Positions 1 through 8,191 of a stretch of 64,000 bases of DNA are shown piece after piece. The notes under the pieces were generated by a model that was not told where the DNA came from, did no database searches, and was given only the letters and a program-made list of their open reading frames with translations. The position numbers and the translations under genes were made by a program. Positions within the stretch are counted from its first letter, which is position 1. Each line of letters begins with the position of its first letter. Where the stretch lies: NCBI RefSeq assembly GCF_000763295.1, contig NZ_JRJE01000006.1, positions 62,001-126,000 on the forward strand, written 5' to 3'. The DNA comes from Thalassospira australica (GTDB taxonomy: Bacteria > Pseudomonadota > Alphaproteobacteria > Rhodospirillales > Thalassospiraceae).

Positions 1-2
1 TC

Positions 3-404
3 CCGGTCGGTGAGGACGGGCTTGATCACAAGAACGTTCTGCGCCAATCCTGTGCCAAGGGGCTTTATGTTTCACCCTTTATCGACATGGTAGCGGATTA
101 TCATTTCCGTATTCGCATTCCGGGCGAAAATGTTGCCGTCACCATTCGGGAAACCGATGCCAATGGGGTTTTCCTGAATGCGGCCTTTGTCGGTGATCGA
201 ACCGAACTTTCCGACCGTAAACTATTAGGAGCGTTCATTCGTTACCCGCTGATGACCTTGAAGGTTGTCGCTGGAATCCACTGGGAAGCGCTTCATCTTT
301 GGCGCAAGGGAATGACGTTCCACAAACGCCCGGCACCGCCCCAAAATGCGGTCACCTATGTGCTGGAAACAGGGACTGCAGCGGCCCAAGCAGGAAAGAG
401 ATAA
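3..404 (+). CDS. DUF1365 family protein (C-terminal part)
   Basis: The frame is open from the left window edge, so the N-terminus lies outside. The visible part runs through the conserved core (a lysine followed by YVSPF, then a tyrosine-histidine-phenylalanine patch), then ILE/LEU-rich strands and a tail ending in KR. DUF1365 proteins are about 250-280 residues, so roughly half is missing. Their biochemical role is unsettled; they are repeatedly encoded next to cyclopropane-fatty-acid-synthase-like methyltransferases and are proposed to act on modified membrane lipids. Only 5 nt separate the stop from the cfa-like start, indicating one transcript. The family call is strong and the function is unknown. 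Confidence 0.8.
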   Translation, partial: PVGEDGLDHKNVLRQSCAKGLYVSPFIDMVADYHFRIRIPGENVAVTIRETDANGVFLNAAFVGDRTELSDRKLLGAFIRYPLMTLKVVAGIHWEALHLWRKGMTFHKRPAPPQNAVTYVLETGTAAAQAGKR

Positions 405-409
405 GAAAA

Positions 410-1687
410 ATGTCAAACCGCAATCGTGATGCTTCCGGATTTGCAGTTCCTCTGCGCGACCGTCTGTTGCCGATGCTTGGCAGCATGACCGGCAGTAGAA
501 GTCTTTTGAAAGCCATGCTCAAACGGGTTCTGGCGCATTTGCATTACGGGCGTTTGACGATTGTGTTGCCTGACAATGATACTTTCCATTTTACCGGCGA
601 ACGCGAAACCGATCTGCGCGCGGCCATTCACATCCATGACTGGCAGGCGATCCGCAAACTTGCGACCGGTGGTGATGTCGCCTTTGCCGAGGCTTATATC
701 GATGGCAGCTGGAGCAGCCCGGATCTGACGCATTTGATGCAGTTTGCGATGCTCAATGAAACGATCGTGCGCGCGCGCCTTGCTGGCGGCTTTCTTGCCC
801 GCACAGTTGCGCGGATTGGCCATTTGCGCAACAGCAACTCGCTTGAAGGGTCAAAGCGCAATATCTCCTATCATTATGACCTCGGGAATGAATTTTACCG
901 GTCCTGGCTTGATCCCAGCATGACCTACTCGTCGGGTTATTATGTTGACGCCGATATGTCGCTCGAAGCAGCTCAAACCGCGAAATACGAACGCATATGT
1001 CAATTGGCCGACCTAAAGCCGGGTGAAGATATCCTTGAAGTCGGATGTGGATGGGGCGGCTTTGCCGAACTTGCCGCAGGCAAATATCGTGGCAATGTTA
1101 CCGGACTTACATTGTCAAGAGAACAGCATGCCTTTGCACGTCAACGCCTGTTGATGCAGGGCTTGAATGATCGCACTGATATCGTGTTGCGCGACTACCG
1201 GCACGAAGAAGGCCGCTATGACAAGATCGTTTCAATCGAAATGTTCGAAGCCGTCGGTGAAGAACATTGGCCAACCTATTTTGAAATGATCCGCAAGCGC
1301 CTGAAGCCGGGTGGCAAAGCTGTGCTGCAAATCATCACCATTGACGATGATCGGTTTGAAACCTATCGCAAGGGTGCGGATTTCATTCAGCGCTATATCT
1401 TCCCGGGCGGGATGTTGCCATCGCCAACCGCCCTCTCGGCGGCAGTTGCAAAAGCCGGACTTTCCCTCAAAGAGTCTGAGTTCTTTGGCAAATCCTATGC
1501 CCGGACTTTGGCCGAGTGGCAACGTCGCTTCCAGCATGGCTGGGACGGGGTCGCCAAGCAGGGGTTTGATCTGCGGTTCAAACGCATGTGGGAATATTAT
1601 CTGGCTTATTGCGAAACCGGGTTTGACCGGGGATCGATCGATGTCGGTCTGTTCGTGATCGAACATCCGCAAAATGCGACCATCTGA
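410..1687 (+). CDS. cfa: Cyclopropane-fatty-acyl-phospholipid synthase family methyltransferase
   Basis: A 425-residue protein that should transfer a methyl group from S-adenosylmethionine to unsaturated acyl chains of membrane phospholipids. Residues about 150-178 carry the family block NISYHYDLGNEFYRSWLDP followed by MTYSSGYY. The SAM-binding motif LEVGCGWGG is at about 209-217 and the C-terminus matches the lipid-binding fold. The start at 410 was preferred over upstream in-frame codons because it is preceded by an AGGAAAGAG-type ribosome site and keeps family length. It is coupled to DUF1365 upstream and overlaps the transporter gene downstream by 14 nt. Paralogues in this context (such as UfaM of Rhodobacter) may make methylated or furan fatty acids instead of cyclopropanes, so the exact product is open. 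Confidence 0.9.
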   Translation: MSNRNRDASGFAVPLRDRLLPMLGSMTGSRSLLKAMLKRVLAHLHYGRLTIVLPDNDTFHFTGERETDLRAAIHIHDWQAIRKLATGGDVAFAEAYIDGSWSSPDLTHLMQFAMLNETIVRARLAGGFLARTVARIGHLRNSNSLEGSKRNISYHYDLGNEFYRSWLDPSMTYSSGYYVDADMSLEAAQTAKYERICQLADLKPGEDILEVGCGWGGFAELAAGKYRGNVTGLTLSREQHAFARQRLLMQGLNDRTDIVLRDYRHEEGRYDKIVSIEMFEAVGEEHWPTYFEMIRKRLKPGGKAVLQIITIDDDRFETYRKGADFIQRYIFPGGMLPSPTALSAAVAKAGLSLKESEFFGKSYARTLAEWQRRFQHGWDGVAKQGFDLRFKRMWEYYLAYCETGFDRGSIDVGLFVIEHPQNATI

Positions 1688-3008
1688 GTCCGCACCCCAA
1701 ACGTCCATTTTCTATGCGCTTCCGGCGATGGCTGCTGCCGTGCCGACGATCCCGGCCTATGTTTTGTTGCCAAGTTATTATGGTGATGATCTTGGGCTTG
1801 GCCTGACGGTTACAGGTGCGGTCTTGTTATTGGTGCGTATGATCGACATGCTGACCGACCCTATCGTCGGTTGGCTGTCAGACCGTTCCGGTATGCGCAA
1901 AATCTGGGTGGGATTTGGTGCGGTTATTGCCGGGTTTGGGCTTTGGCACTTGTTTACCCCGCCGCCCCAGCCAGATGCGATTTACCTGCTTGTGTGGGCC
2001 AGCGTGTTGTTTTTGGGTTGGACCCTGTTTCAGGTTCCCTATCTGGCATGGGGGGCTGATCTTTCCGGTGATTACAGGAAGCGCACATCACTGACCGCCA
2101 TGCGCGAAGCAGCAGGCTTGATCGGGATTGTTCTTGCAGGTGCAGTTCCGGTTTTGATCAATGCGGCTGACCGGGCAGAAGAAATCAGAACACTTGCCAC
2201 CGTGACGCTGACTTTGGGTGCCGTTTTTGTTGCCCTTTTGCTGTGGCAGGTGCCCGACCCGGTTGCGCAGCAAAAACGCATCAAGACAGCGCCAATGGGT
2301 AATTTGACTGTCACCATTCGCCTTGGTTTTCGTAGTTTGCGTGACAATCGATTGTTCATGCGTTTGTTGGGCGCATGGATGATCAACGGGCTGGCAGCAG
2401 GATTGCCGGCCGTCTGTTTCCCATTGTTTGTGCGTTATTACCTCAAGCTGGATCAGGACAGCGAAAATATCCTGATCCTTTTGTATTTCGCCGCAGCAAT
2501 TATTGCCATTCCGCTGTGGGTGATCATGGCAGGGCGCATTGGCAAACATCGGGCCTGGTGTGCGGCCATGATAATGGCGATTGTCGCCTTTGGTTTTGTG
2601 CCGGTCCTTGGTGCCGGGGATATGGCCGGATTTGCCGTTATTTGTCTTGTGACCGGTGCCGCATTGGGAGCCGACCTTGCATTGCCACCGGCCATTCAGG
2701 CCGATGTTGATGATTGGGATCGCTACCGTTTTGGTGCGCGGCGCACCGCGCTTTTATTTGCCCTTTGGAACATGACCAACAAGCTTGCCATGGCGCTGGC
2801 AGCCGGGATTGCCTTGCCAATTCTTGGCGCCTTTGGCCTGACCGACGCGGGGGTTGAAAAAACCGGTGCCTTGGTGGTGCTGGTTTTGATCTATGCCGTT
2901 ATCCCCGTCGTACTAAAAGCAGGAGCAATCGGGATGATGTGGCGCTTTCCACTAGACAGTACCCATCAGGTTGCCATTCGTCGGCGCCTTTCACGCCGCA
3001 CCGTTTGA
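1674..3008 (+). CDS. MFS transporter, GPH (sugar:cation symporter)-like
   Basis: A 444-residue polytopic membrane protein with about twelve hydrophobic segments. Helix 2-3 carries DMLTDPIVGWLSDRSG, the signature of the glycoside-pentoside-hexuronide:cation symporter branch (MFS_2). The substrate cannot be read from the sequence. The gene starts inside the end of cfa (14 nt overlap), so the two are very likely translated from one mRNA. A GPH-type transporter in the same cluster occurs in Rhodobacter sphaeroides next to its cfa-like gene (recalled, not searched), which suggests a role linked to modified lipids or stress and not to sugar uptake. Start is the ATG at 1674; no other good start keeps helix 1. 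Confidence 0.82.
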   Translation: MRPSESAPQTSIFYALPAMAAAVPTIPAYVLLPSYYGDDLGLGLTVTGAVLLLVRMIDMLTDPIVGWLSDRSGMRKIWVGFGAVIAGFGLWHLFTPPPQPDAIYLLVWASVLFLGWTLFQVPYLAWGADLSGDYRKRTSLTAMREAAGLIGIVLAGAVPVLINAADRAEEIRTLATVTLTLGAVFVALLLWQVPDPVAQQKRIKTAPMGNLTVTIRLGFRSLRDNRLFMRLLGAWMINGLAAGLPAVCFPLFVRYYLKLDQDSENILILLYFAAAIIAIPLWVIMAGRIGKHRAWCAAMIMAIVAFGFVPVLGAGDMAGFAVICLVTGAALGADLALPPAIQADVDDWDRYRFGARRTALLFALWNMTNKLAMALAAGIALPILGAFGLTDAGVEKTGALVVLVLIYAVIPVVLKAGAIGMMWRFPLDSTHQVAIRRRLSRRTV

Positions 3009-3038
3009 TCTTGGGGACTTCGGGACAGGAGAAAATCG

Positions 3039-3581
3039 ATGCTGCGTAAGACAATGGTGCTGTGTCTATTGGTGCTTTTAACCGGATGTGGGTCGATGAA
3101 ACCGCAGGATTTTGCGCAAAAGCAACCCCGCTTCGATGTGTTTGATTACTTCGAAGGTAACAGCCGGGCCTGGGGAATTTTCGAAGATCGGTTTGGTACA
3201 CTGCGACGCCAGTTCACGGTTGATATAACCGGGACCGTGTCAGACGGTGTGCTGACGTTGGAAGAAGACTTCATCTACGATGACGGTGAAACCGATCGCC
3301 GGGTTTGGACCATCACGCGGATAAGCGATCACATCTACGAAGGCCGTGCCGATGACATCATTGGTACAGCTGAAGGCATTCAATACGGCAATGCGCTGAA
3401 CTGGTCATATGACATGGATCTTAAGGTCGGAGATGGCGCATGGCGTGTCGGTTTTGATGACTGGATGTTCCTGCAGCCTGACGGGGTTCTGGTCAATCGG
3501 GCGCGGGTTAAGAAATGGGGCTTTGAGATTGGCGAAGTCACACTGTTCTTCACCAGGGCTAGAAGTCATGCCAATGACTGA
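3039..3581 (+). CDS. DUF3833 family lipoprotein
   Basis: A 180-residue protein with a short charged N-terminus, a hydrophobic stretch and the lipobox LTGC at about residues 15-18, so it is probably exported and lipid-anchored. The mature part contains YFEGNSRAWGIFEDRFGTLRR and later LEEDFIYDDGE, characteristic of DUF3833. The fold is probably a beta-barrel/lipocalin-like shell, by analogy only. It is 30 nt downstream of the transporter and is the last gene of the + strand cluster. Its final codons lie inside a perfect inverted repeat shared with the end of the opposite gene. No enzymatic function is known. Confidence 0.82.
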   Translation: MLRKTMVLCLLVLLTGCGSMKPQDFAQKQPRFDVFDYFEGNSRAWGIFEDRFGTLRRQFTVDITGTVSDGVLTLEEDFIYDDGETDRRVWTITRISDHIYEGRADDIIGTAEGIQYGNALNWSYDMDLKVGDGAWRVGFDDWMFLQPDGVLVNRARVKKWGFEIGEVTLFFTRARSHAND

Positions 3582-3604
3582 AATGGCATGACTTCTAGCC
3601 CTGG
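3553..3604. terminator. Perfect 21-bp inverted repeat, bidirectional terminator at convergent gene ends
   Basis: Arms 3553-3573 and 3584-3604 are perfectly complementary with a 10-nt loop. The stop codon of the DUF3833 gene (3579-3581) lies in the loop and the stop of the NTF2-like gene (3595-3597, - strand) lies in the right arm. The stem can therefore form in both transcripts. There is no long T-run on either side, so termination efficiency is uncertain. Confidence 0.7.
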
Positions 3605-4044
3605 GACCCAACACGTCGCGCAAGCCGCTGAATGATCCAGCGCAGCACGGGGATTTTGGCATAAAACTTTTGCCCGGAATCCCAATGATCAGTATGTGAC
3701 CTCAGCAAAGTGCCATCGTCATTAAAGGTAACTTCCGACATGCCGGTAAAGTCCCACTGGCCAATCACCGGAACCTTGGCGCTAAAATGCCAACGCAAAA
3801 ATCCCATATCCCCATCAACTGCCCGATGTGTGACGACGAAACTCGGGTTTTCCGCATCGGTAAAGGCTTTTGCCAGATAGGAGCTGACCTGTTTGGGGCC
3901 CTTTACGGTGGTAAAGGGGTCGCAAAACACAAAATCATCTGTCACAAGATCAGCAAGCTGGTCGACTGTTTCTGGCGACAGGCTTTCATAATACGCAGCA
4001 TAGACGCCCAGTAGGTGGCGTTGTCTGTCGATGACTTCGTTCAT
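3595..4044 (-). CDS. NTF2-like / SnoaL-like domain protein
   Basis: A 149-residue cytoplasmic protein of the NTF2-like cone fold: an N-terminal helix pair with YYESLSPETVDQLADLVTDDFVFCDPF, then strands ending in a WDFTG...V segment. This family includes small isomerases, hydrolases and pure ligand-binding proteins, so no reaction can be assigned. Its ATG overlaps the SDR stop codon in an ATGA arrangement, so it is translationally coupled to the SDR. SDR-NTF2 pairs are common in the cfa-type stress clusters of Proteobacteria. Confidence 0.78.
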   Translation of the reverse strand: MNEVIDRQRHLLGVYAAYYESLSPETVDQLADLVTDDFVFCDPFTTVKGPKQVSSYLAKAFTDAENPSFVVTHRAVDGDMGFLRWHFSAKVPVIGQWDFTGMSEVTFNDDGTLLRSHTDHWDSGQKFYAKIPVLRWIIQRLARRVGSQG

Positions 4045-4808
4045 GCTCGGACCAGTTTACGCATCAGTTTAAAGAAAAGCGGATATGGCAAAATACGCGT
4101 CAGCTTCAATTGCCGCACGAAAGGTGGTGGGAAGGCAATTTCAAAATCGTTGTTGCCACAAAGTCCACGATACAGGTAGTCAGCAGCCTGTTCCGGCGTC
4201 AGCAAATAGGGCATCGCAAAATCGTTCTTATCGGTCAAACGGGTTTTAACGAATCCCGGATTAATCACGCGCAGTAAAACGCCGCTGCCGGTCAGTTCGG
4301 TATGAAGCGATTCACACAAATTGATCAGTGCCGCCTTGGTTGGGCCATAGGCGGATGCATTGGGCAAACCGCGATAGCCTGCGACGGATGCAACAACGGC
4401 AATCTCGCCCGATCTTTCAGCTCGCATCTTTGATAACAATGGCTCCAGACAGTTCACGATCCCCATATAATTGGTATCCACGTGACTGCGGATGGTTTCG
4501 GCGGAAAATGCAGTTAGTTTCATCGGCGAATACATTCCGGCGGCCAAAACCACCAGGTCAGGCAGGCCAAATTGGCTTTCGACCGTACTGAATGCGGACT
4601 TAACGGAATTTGGATCGGTAACATCGACGGCAATCGGCGTCATATTGGGGTTTTGGGCCGAAATATCGCGAAGTTTATCGGCATTTCGCGCCGAAATGAT
4701 GATTTTTTGATCCGGAGACGTCGGGGTGTCATGGAATTTTTGCGCAAGGGCTGCACCGATTCCCGAAGATGCTCCGACGATCCAGATGGTCTGGAATTTC
4801 TTTTTCAT
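4041..4808 (-). CDS. Short-chain dehydrogenase/reductase (SDR)
   Basis: A 255-residue NAD(P)-dependent oxidoreductase. The N-terminal TIWIVGASSGIGAALA gives the TGxxxGIG-type nucleotide site. The catalytic tetrad region is seen as an NYMGIVN stretch, then VASVAGYRG and YGPTKAA (Tyr-x-x-x-Lys). A longer frame extends to 4901, but the ATG at 4808 gives normal SDR length, begins directly before the Rossmann strand and has an AAGGA ribosome site. It overlaps the upstream DUF6134 gene by 4 nt (ATGA) and the downstream NTF2-like gene by 4 nt. The substrate is unknown; context points to lipid-derived or stress-generated carbonyls. Confidence 0.88.
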   Translation of the reverse strand: MKKKFQTIWIVGASSGIGAALAQKFHDTPTSPDQKIIISARNADKLRDISAQNPNMTPIAVDVTDPNSVKSAFSTVESQFGLPDLVVLAAGMYSPMKLTAFSAETIRSHVDTNYMGIVNCLEPLLSKMRAERSGEIAVVASVAGYRGLPNASAYGPTKAALINLCESLHTELTGSGVLLRVINPGFVKTRLTDKNDFAMPYLLTPEQAADYLYRGLCGNNDFEIAFPPPFVRQLKLTRILPYPLFFKLMRKLVRA

Positions 4809-5608
4809 TCTGGGTCCTTGTGTGCGGTATCTGTCGCACAATTCATGCAGCGATATGTGATGGTTGATCCGTCCCGTGCCTTGAATTGAAGGCCAACCCA
4901 CCGGCCATCGGAATCATACCATGCATTGGTTTCAAGCTCGCCGTCATAGGTGAACTGGGTTGCGCGCAGCGTTCCGGTTGAGGTGCGCAGCATTTCACTG
5001 TCCGATGCGGTAATGCTGACCATATTTGGTTTGCCGGTGATGGTGTTTAAAACCGCACGGCTGCCCAAAACGCCACAATGCCAGTGATCGGTCGGGAAAA
5101 TACCAGGCGGCAGGGTCTGATCGCCATCCGGGCCACTGACAATAAGCTGTCCCTGATCGCGTTTGGCGCTGACCTTCGTTTCGTCGCCATCATCATCGAC
5201 CACAACCGACATCGCGGCGAGCTGATTGCCCTGCCACAGGCTTTCGGAGCGATAGTAAAAGCTGTACGCGTTAAAACCCAGAAAACTGATGTTGATATTG
5301 CTTTGGGCAATAACCTGAAGCCCGTCACGCCCGCGATTGAACTGCACAATGTGACTGCCCACCGGTGCATCATTGCGCCGGATCTGAAAACGAAGCTCAT
5401 TACCGTACCGTTTGACCGGATCAAACCCGGCACAGGCATCAGGTGCCTCGAACGCATTTGTCAGTTTGGTCTGATCCACAAGGGCGTTTTGCACAGCCAT
5501 GCCTGTCGTCTGCGGTATGGCAGCCGCAGCCGACGACAGGGCAATGACGCCGGCAAATGCCAAAGTTCCAAGCAGGTATCGGATCGGGAATACCAATTGC
5601 GTTTTCAT
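4805..5608 (-). CDS. Secreted DUF6134-like protein
   Basis: A 267-residue protein with a clear signal peptide (basic N-terminus, long hydrophobic core ending in SSAAAA) and a mature region rich in beta strands. Recognisable pieces are LRFQIRRNDAPVGSHIVQF, FNAYSFYYRSESLW and TDHWHCGVLG, in the pattern of DUF6134 proteins. The C-terminus holds a CMNC pair. The ATG at 5608 is preferred; a GTG at 5617 is the in-frame alternative. It is the first gene of the three-gene - strand operon (DUF6134, SDR, NTF2-like), each joined by an ATGA overlap. Function is unknown; periplasmic location is inferred. Confidence 0.75.
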   Translation of the reverse strand: MKTQLVFPIRYLLGTLAFAGVIALSSAAAAIPQTTGMAVQNALVDQTKLTNAFEAPDACAGFDPVKRYGNELRFQIRRNDAPVGSHIVQFNRGRDGLQVIAQSNINISFLGFNAYSFYYRSESLWQGNQLAAMSVVVDDDGDETKVSAKRDQGQLIVSGPDGDQTLPPGIFPTDHWHCGVLGSRAVLNTITGKPNMVSITASDSEMLRTSTGTLRATQFTYDGELETNAWYDSDGRWVGLQFKARDGSTITYRCMNCATDTAHKDPE

Positions 5609-5660
5609 GATCGTCACCGCATGCGTGATTAAACAAGTTGAACAAGTGATTGTTCTTTCT

Positions 5661-5689
5661 TGTTACGTATGGCGGGCAATAGCAGATCA
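5661..5689 (-). promoter_or_regulatory. Possible ECF (RpoE/ChrR-type) promoter upstream of the DUF6134 operon
   Basis: On the - strand TGATC (5685-5689) is followed after 19 nt by TAACA (5661-5665). The recalled alphaproteobacterial RpoE consensus is TGATC, about 18 nt, then TAAGA. A start point near 5655 would give a leader of about 45 nt. One spacing difference and one base mismatch make this weak by itself; the gene context is what makes it worth listing. Confidence 0.3.
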
Positions 5690-5741
5690 AACGTCATCAT
5701 CATTGCCGGGCAGGGCGCGATGGGGTAAAGCAGGGGCAGAT

Positions 5742-6545
5742 ATGAAAGGCCACGCCATGCTTCACCCGATTGCCGAAGACCTCATTGCGCATGTATTGCA
5801 CCGCGACTCAAACGTCATCGTGCTCAACAAGCCACCGGGACTGGCTTCACATGGCGGGCCGAAAACCTATTTCCATGTCGATGCTTATCTGCCGGATTTG
5901 AAATTCGGCATTCAGCCGGAACCAACCCTAGCCCATCGTCTGGATCGGGATACGGCAGGCTGTCTGTTGCTGTGTCGTCATCCGAAATCATCAAAAAAGA
6001 TCACCCGTCTGTTTACCGAAAAGAAGATCGGCAAGACCTATTGGGCGGTGGTGCGCGGGGCGATGGCCGATGACCATGGCTTCATCGATGCGCCGATTGG
6101 CAAGATCAATGATGAAAGCGGCTGGACCATGCTGGTCCATGAAGACGGTCAGCCATCCAAAACCGAATACAAGGTCCTGGGGCGTGGCAAAGACGCCGAT
6201 GACAAAGATATCTCATGGCTTGAACTGATCCCCCATACCGGGCGCACGCATCAGCTACGTGTGCATCTTGATCATGTCGGACATCCGGTGGTGGGTGACC
6301 CGTTCTATGGCCGGGGCGATGAACCGCCGATCTTTGGTGCGCCGCCGACCTTGATGCTGCTGTCACGCCAAATCATCATTCCCTTCCATGCCGACCGTGA
6401 TCCGGTCATTGTCGATGCACCGCCGCCAGAACTGATGCGTCCGGGCCTGTCGGCTTGTGGCTATAACGGCGATTATGCCGCCCATGCGACGTCAATTGAT
6501 GCTCAGTACACCGGCGATGACAGCGATACTGAAGGCCGACAGTAA
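5742..6545 (+). CDS. RluA-family RNA pseudouridine synthase
   Basis: A 267-residue enzyme expected to isomerise uridine to pseudouridine in rRNA or tRNA. The catalytic motif is AHRLDRDTAGCLLL (the aspartate of HRLD), followed by KTYWAVVRG and the ligand-binding strand HTGRTHQLRVHLDHVGHPVVGDPFYG. It has no S4 domain and is shorter than RluC/RluD, resembling the RluA/TruC-sized group; the target base cannot be assigned. The frame is open further upstream, but the ATG at 5742 has a nearby purine-rich site and fits family length. Its last 54 nt overlap the convergent AEC gene. Confidence 0.88.
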   Translation: MKGHAMLHPIAEDLIAHVLHRDSNVIVLNKPPGLASHGGPKTYFHVDAYLPDLKFGIQPEPTLAHRLDRDTAGCLLLCRHPKSSKKITRLFTEKKIGKTYWAVVRGAMADDHGFIDAPIGKINDESGWTMLVHEDGQPSKTEYKVLGRGKDADDKDISWLELIPHTGRTHQLRVHLDHVGHPVVGDPFYGRGDEPPIFGAPPTLMLLSRQIIIPFHADRDPVIVDAPPPELMRPGLSACGYNGDYAAHATSIDAQYTGDDSDTEGRQ

Positions 6546-7418
6546 CGTTTCCAGCGTGATGATGGATGCCATTGCCTCGGGGTCGCCATTTAACTGGCGC
6601 GCAAGAATATAGGCATTCCCCGCGCACGGCATTCCGGCGTACAGAACTCCCATTGCCAATGTCATGCCCTCTACCCCTGCCAGATGCAGGCAGATGCCCG
6701 TAATCACCGGCAGGATGGCAAGCTTGATGGTGGTTGAAAGCGCGATACCGCCCAGTGCCTGTTTGTCGATGACAAATTTCAAACCCGCCCCTACGGACAA
6801 AAGGCTCAGTGGCAAGGCTGCTGTCTTGAAAAGGGCAACCGTATTTTCAATTGGCAGCGGAACATGAATGTTGCTCACATTCAGGATCGCACCGGCCCCG
6901 GCCGCCAGAATGATCGGGTTTTTGATCAGGCCTGCGACGATGCGCCTGAAGTTGCTTTTCCCGCCGCTAAACGCGCTTAAGACCACAACACCCAGCATAT
7001 TGGTGACAATCACCATCACCGCGATAAACACGATGGCCAACGCCAAACCCTTGCTGCCATAAAAAGCATCGGCAACCGCAAGCAGAACATAACTGTTATA
7101 GCGAACCGCGCCTTGAAAGATGGATGTAAAAAGCGGTGTGTTACGCGTGATCACCCTGCGCAGCAGCAGCAAGACACCCGACAGCCCCAAGGTCGCAGCC
7201 AAGGTTACACTGACCGCGGTTCCGGCGTTGCCACTTGAAAAATCGGCACGATAAATCTCGACGATCAGAAGCGATGGCAACAACAGATAATAGGTCAGCC
7301 GGTCAATCCCGGCCCAGATGTCCGCGCTTGTGATCAGAAAACGTTTCAATGCTGCGCCAACCAAGATGGCAGCAAAAATCGGAAAGATCGCAGCGATCAG
7401 TTCATAGGTAAGTTGCAT
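6492..7418 (-). CDS. AEC family transporter (auxin efflux carrier-like permease)
   Basis: A 308-residue membrane protein with about ten hydrophobic segments arranged as two similar halves, the AEC/BASS-like fold. Family features are the N-terminal FPIFAAILVGAALKRF and the C-terminal GVLYAGMPCAGNAYILARQL crossover region. Bacterial members export or import malonate, malate or other carboxylates; the substrate here is not resolvable. It is encoded alone, downstream of the methylglyoxal synthase gene with a 60-nt gap. Its 3' end overlaps the pseudouridine synthase gene by 54 nt on the other strand. Confidence 0.85.
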   Translation of the reverse strand: MQLTYELIAAIFPIFAAILVGAALKRFLITSADIWAGIDRLTYYLLLPSLLIVEIYRADFSSGNAGTAVSVTLAATLGLSGVLLLLRRVITRNTPLFTSIFQGAVRYNSYVLLAVADAFYGSKGLALAIVFIAVMVIVTNMLGVVVLSAFSGGKSNFRRIVAGLIKNPIILAAGAGAILNVSNIHVPLPIENTVALFKTAALPLSLLSVGAGLKFVIDKQALGGIALSTTIKLAILPVITGICLHLAGVEGMTLAMGVLYAGMPCAGNAYILARQLNGDPEAMASIITLETLLSAFSIAVIAGVLSIN

Positions 7419-7478
7419 GGCGGGTGGGGCGCTCCGACGGGGGCAGCTGGTATGGTGGGGCGTTCAGATAACAGGCGC

Positions 7479-7925
7479 TTATACCGTGCGGTTGCTGTAA
7501 TCGGCAAAGACCTGTTCGGGGGAATGATCGCGGTATTGTTCGCAGATTTCCTCGAACTTTGGATTGCTGATCAGAAGGTCTGCGGTGCTTTGATTGCAGG
7601 CAATCGGCACTTCATAAAGGTTGGCAAGCCGGATCAGGGCGCGCACATCGACATCGTGGGGGTGCGGGGTCATCGGATCGGTGAAAAAGAACATGGCTTG
7701 CAGTTCACGATGGGCAATCATCGATCCAAGCTGCTGATCGCCGCCAAATGGCCCGCTTTTAAGCGGATGAATATCAAACTCGGGAAAACGTTCCTGCAAC
7801 ACCCTTCCGGTGGTGCCGGTGGCAAAGATGCGCATCTTGGCAAAAGCACCCGTGTGCTTGGCCAACCAGTCAGCCATTTCGCGTTTGCGACGGTCATGGG
7901 CGACAACACCAACTGAAAGCACCAT
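7479..7925 (-). CDS. mgsA: Methylglyoxal synthase
   Basis: A 148-residue cytoplasmic enzyme converting dihydroxyacetone phosphate to methylglyoxal and phosphate, a bypass relieving triose-phosphate build-up. Visible family elements are VVAHDRRK near the N-terminus, the phosphate-binding ATGTTGR, the loop SGPFGGDQQLG and FFFTDPMTPHPHDVDV, which contains the catalytic aspartate. Length equals that of characterised enzymes (about 150). The ATG at 7925 is the only start retaining the first strand. It may be co-transcribed with the AEC gene downstream. Confidence 0.93.
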   Translation of the reverse strand: MVLSVGVVAHDRRKREMADWLAKHTGAFAKMRIFATGTTGRVLQERFPEFDIHPLKSGPFGGDQQLGSMIAHRELQAMFFFTDPMTPHPHDVDVRALIRLANLYEVPIACNQSTADLLISNPKFEEICEQYRDHSPEQVFADYSNRTV

Positions 7926-8137
7926 TTTTTCAATCTCCGGACCAGTAAAGAGGATTGGTCATACTAATCCCGAATGCGACCATCCGTCACGCCCCAAAAG
8001 TCAGACAAATATGGAAAACAAAGATAGCTGAATGGCTTAGGGCGTATTTGGTTTAGGTTGAAGCCTTTTGTCTGAATCATTCTTTTACCCTGCTAAACGG
8101 CAAACGCTCTGGGCAGGGGTAAGGGGCGCACAAACCA

Positions 8138-8166
8138 AAACGGCCGTCCCAATGGGACGGCCGTTT
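8138..8166 (-). terminator. Rho-independent terminator downstream of lpd
   Basis: A perfect 13-bp stem (8138-8150 with 8154-8166) around a 3-nt loop begins 25 nt past the lpd stop. On the - strand it is followed by TTTTGGTTTG. It closes the TCA cycle gene block. Confidence 0.88.
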
Positions 8167-8191
8167 GTCGTTCAGACAGATGCCTGATGCA

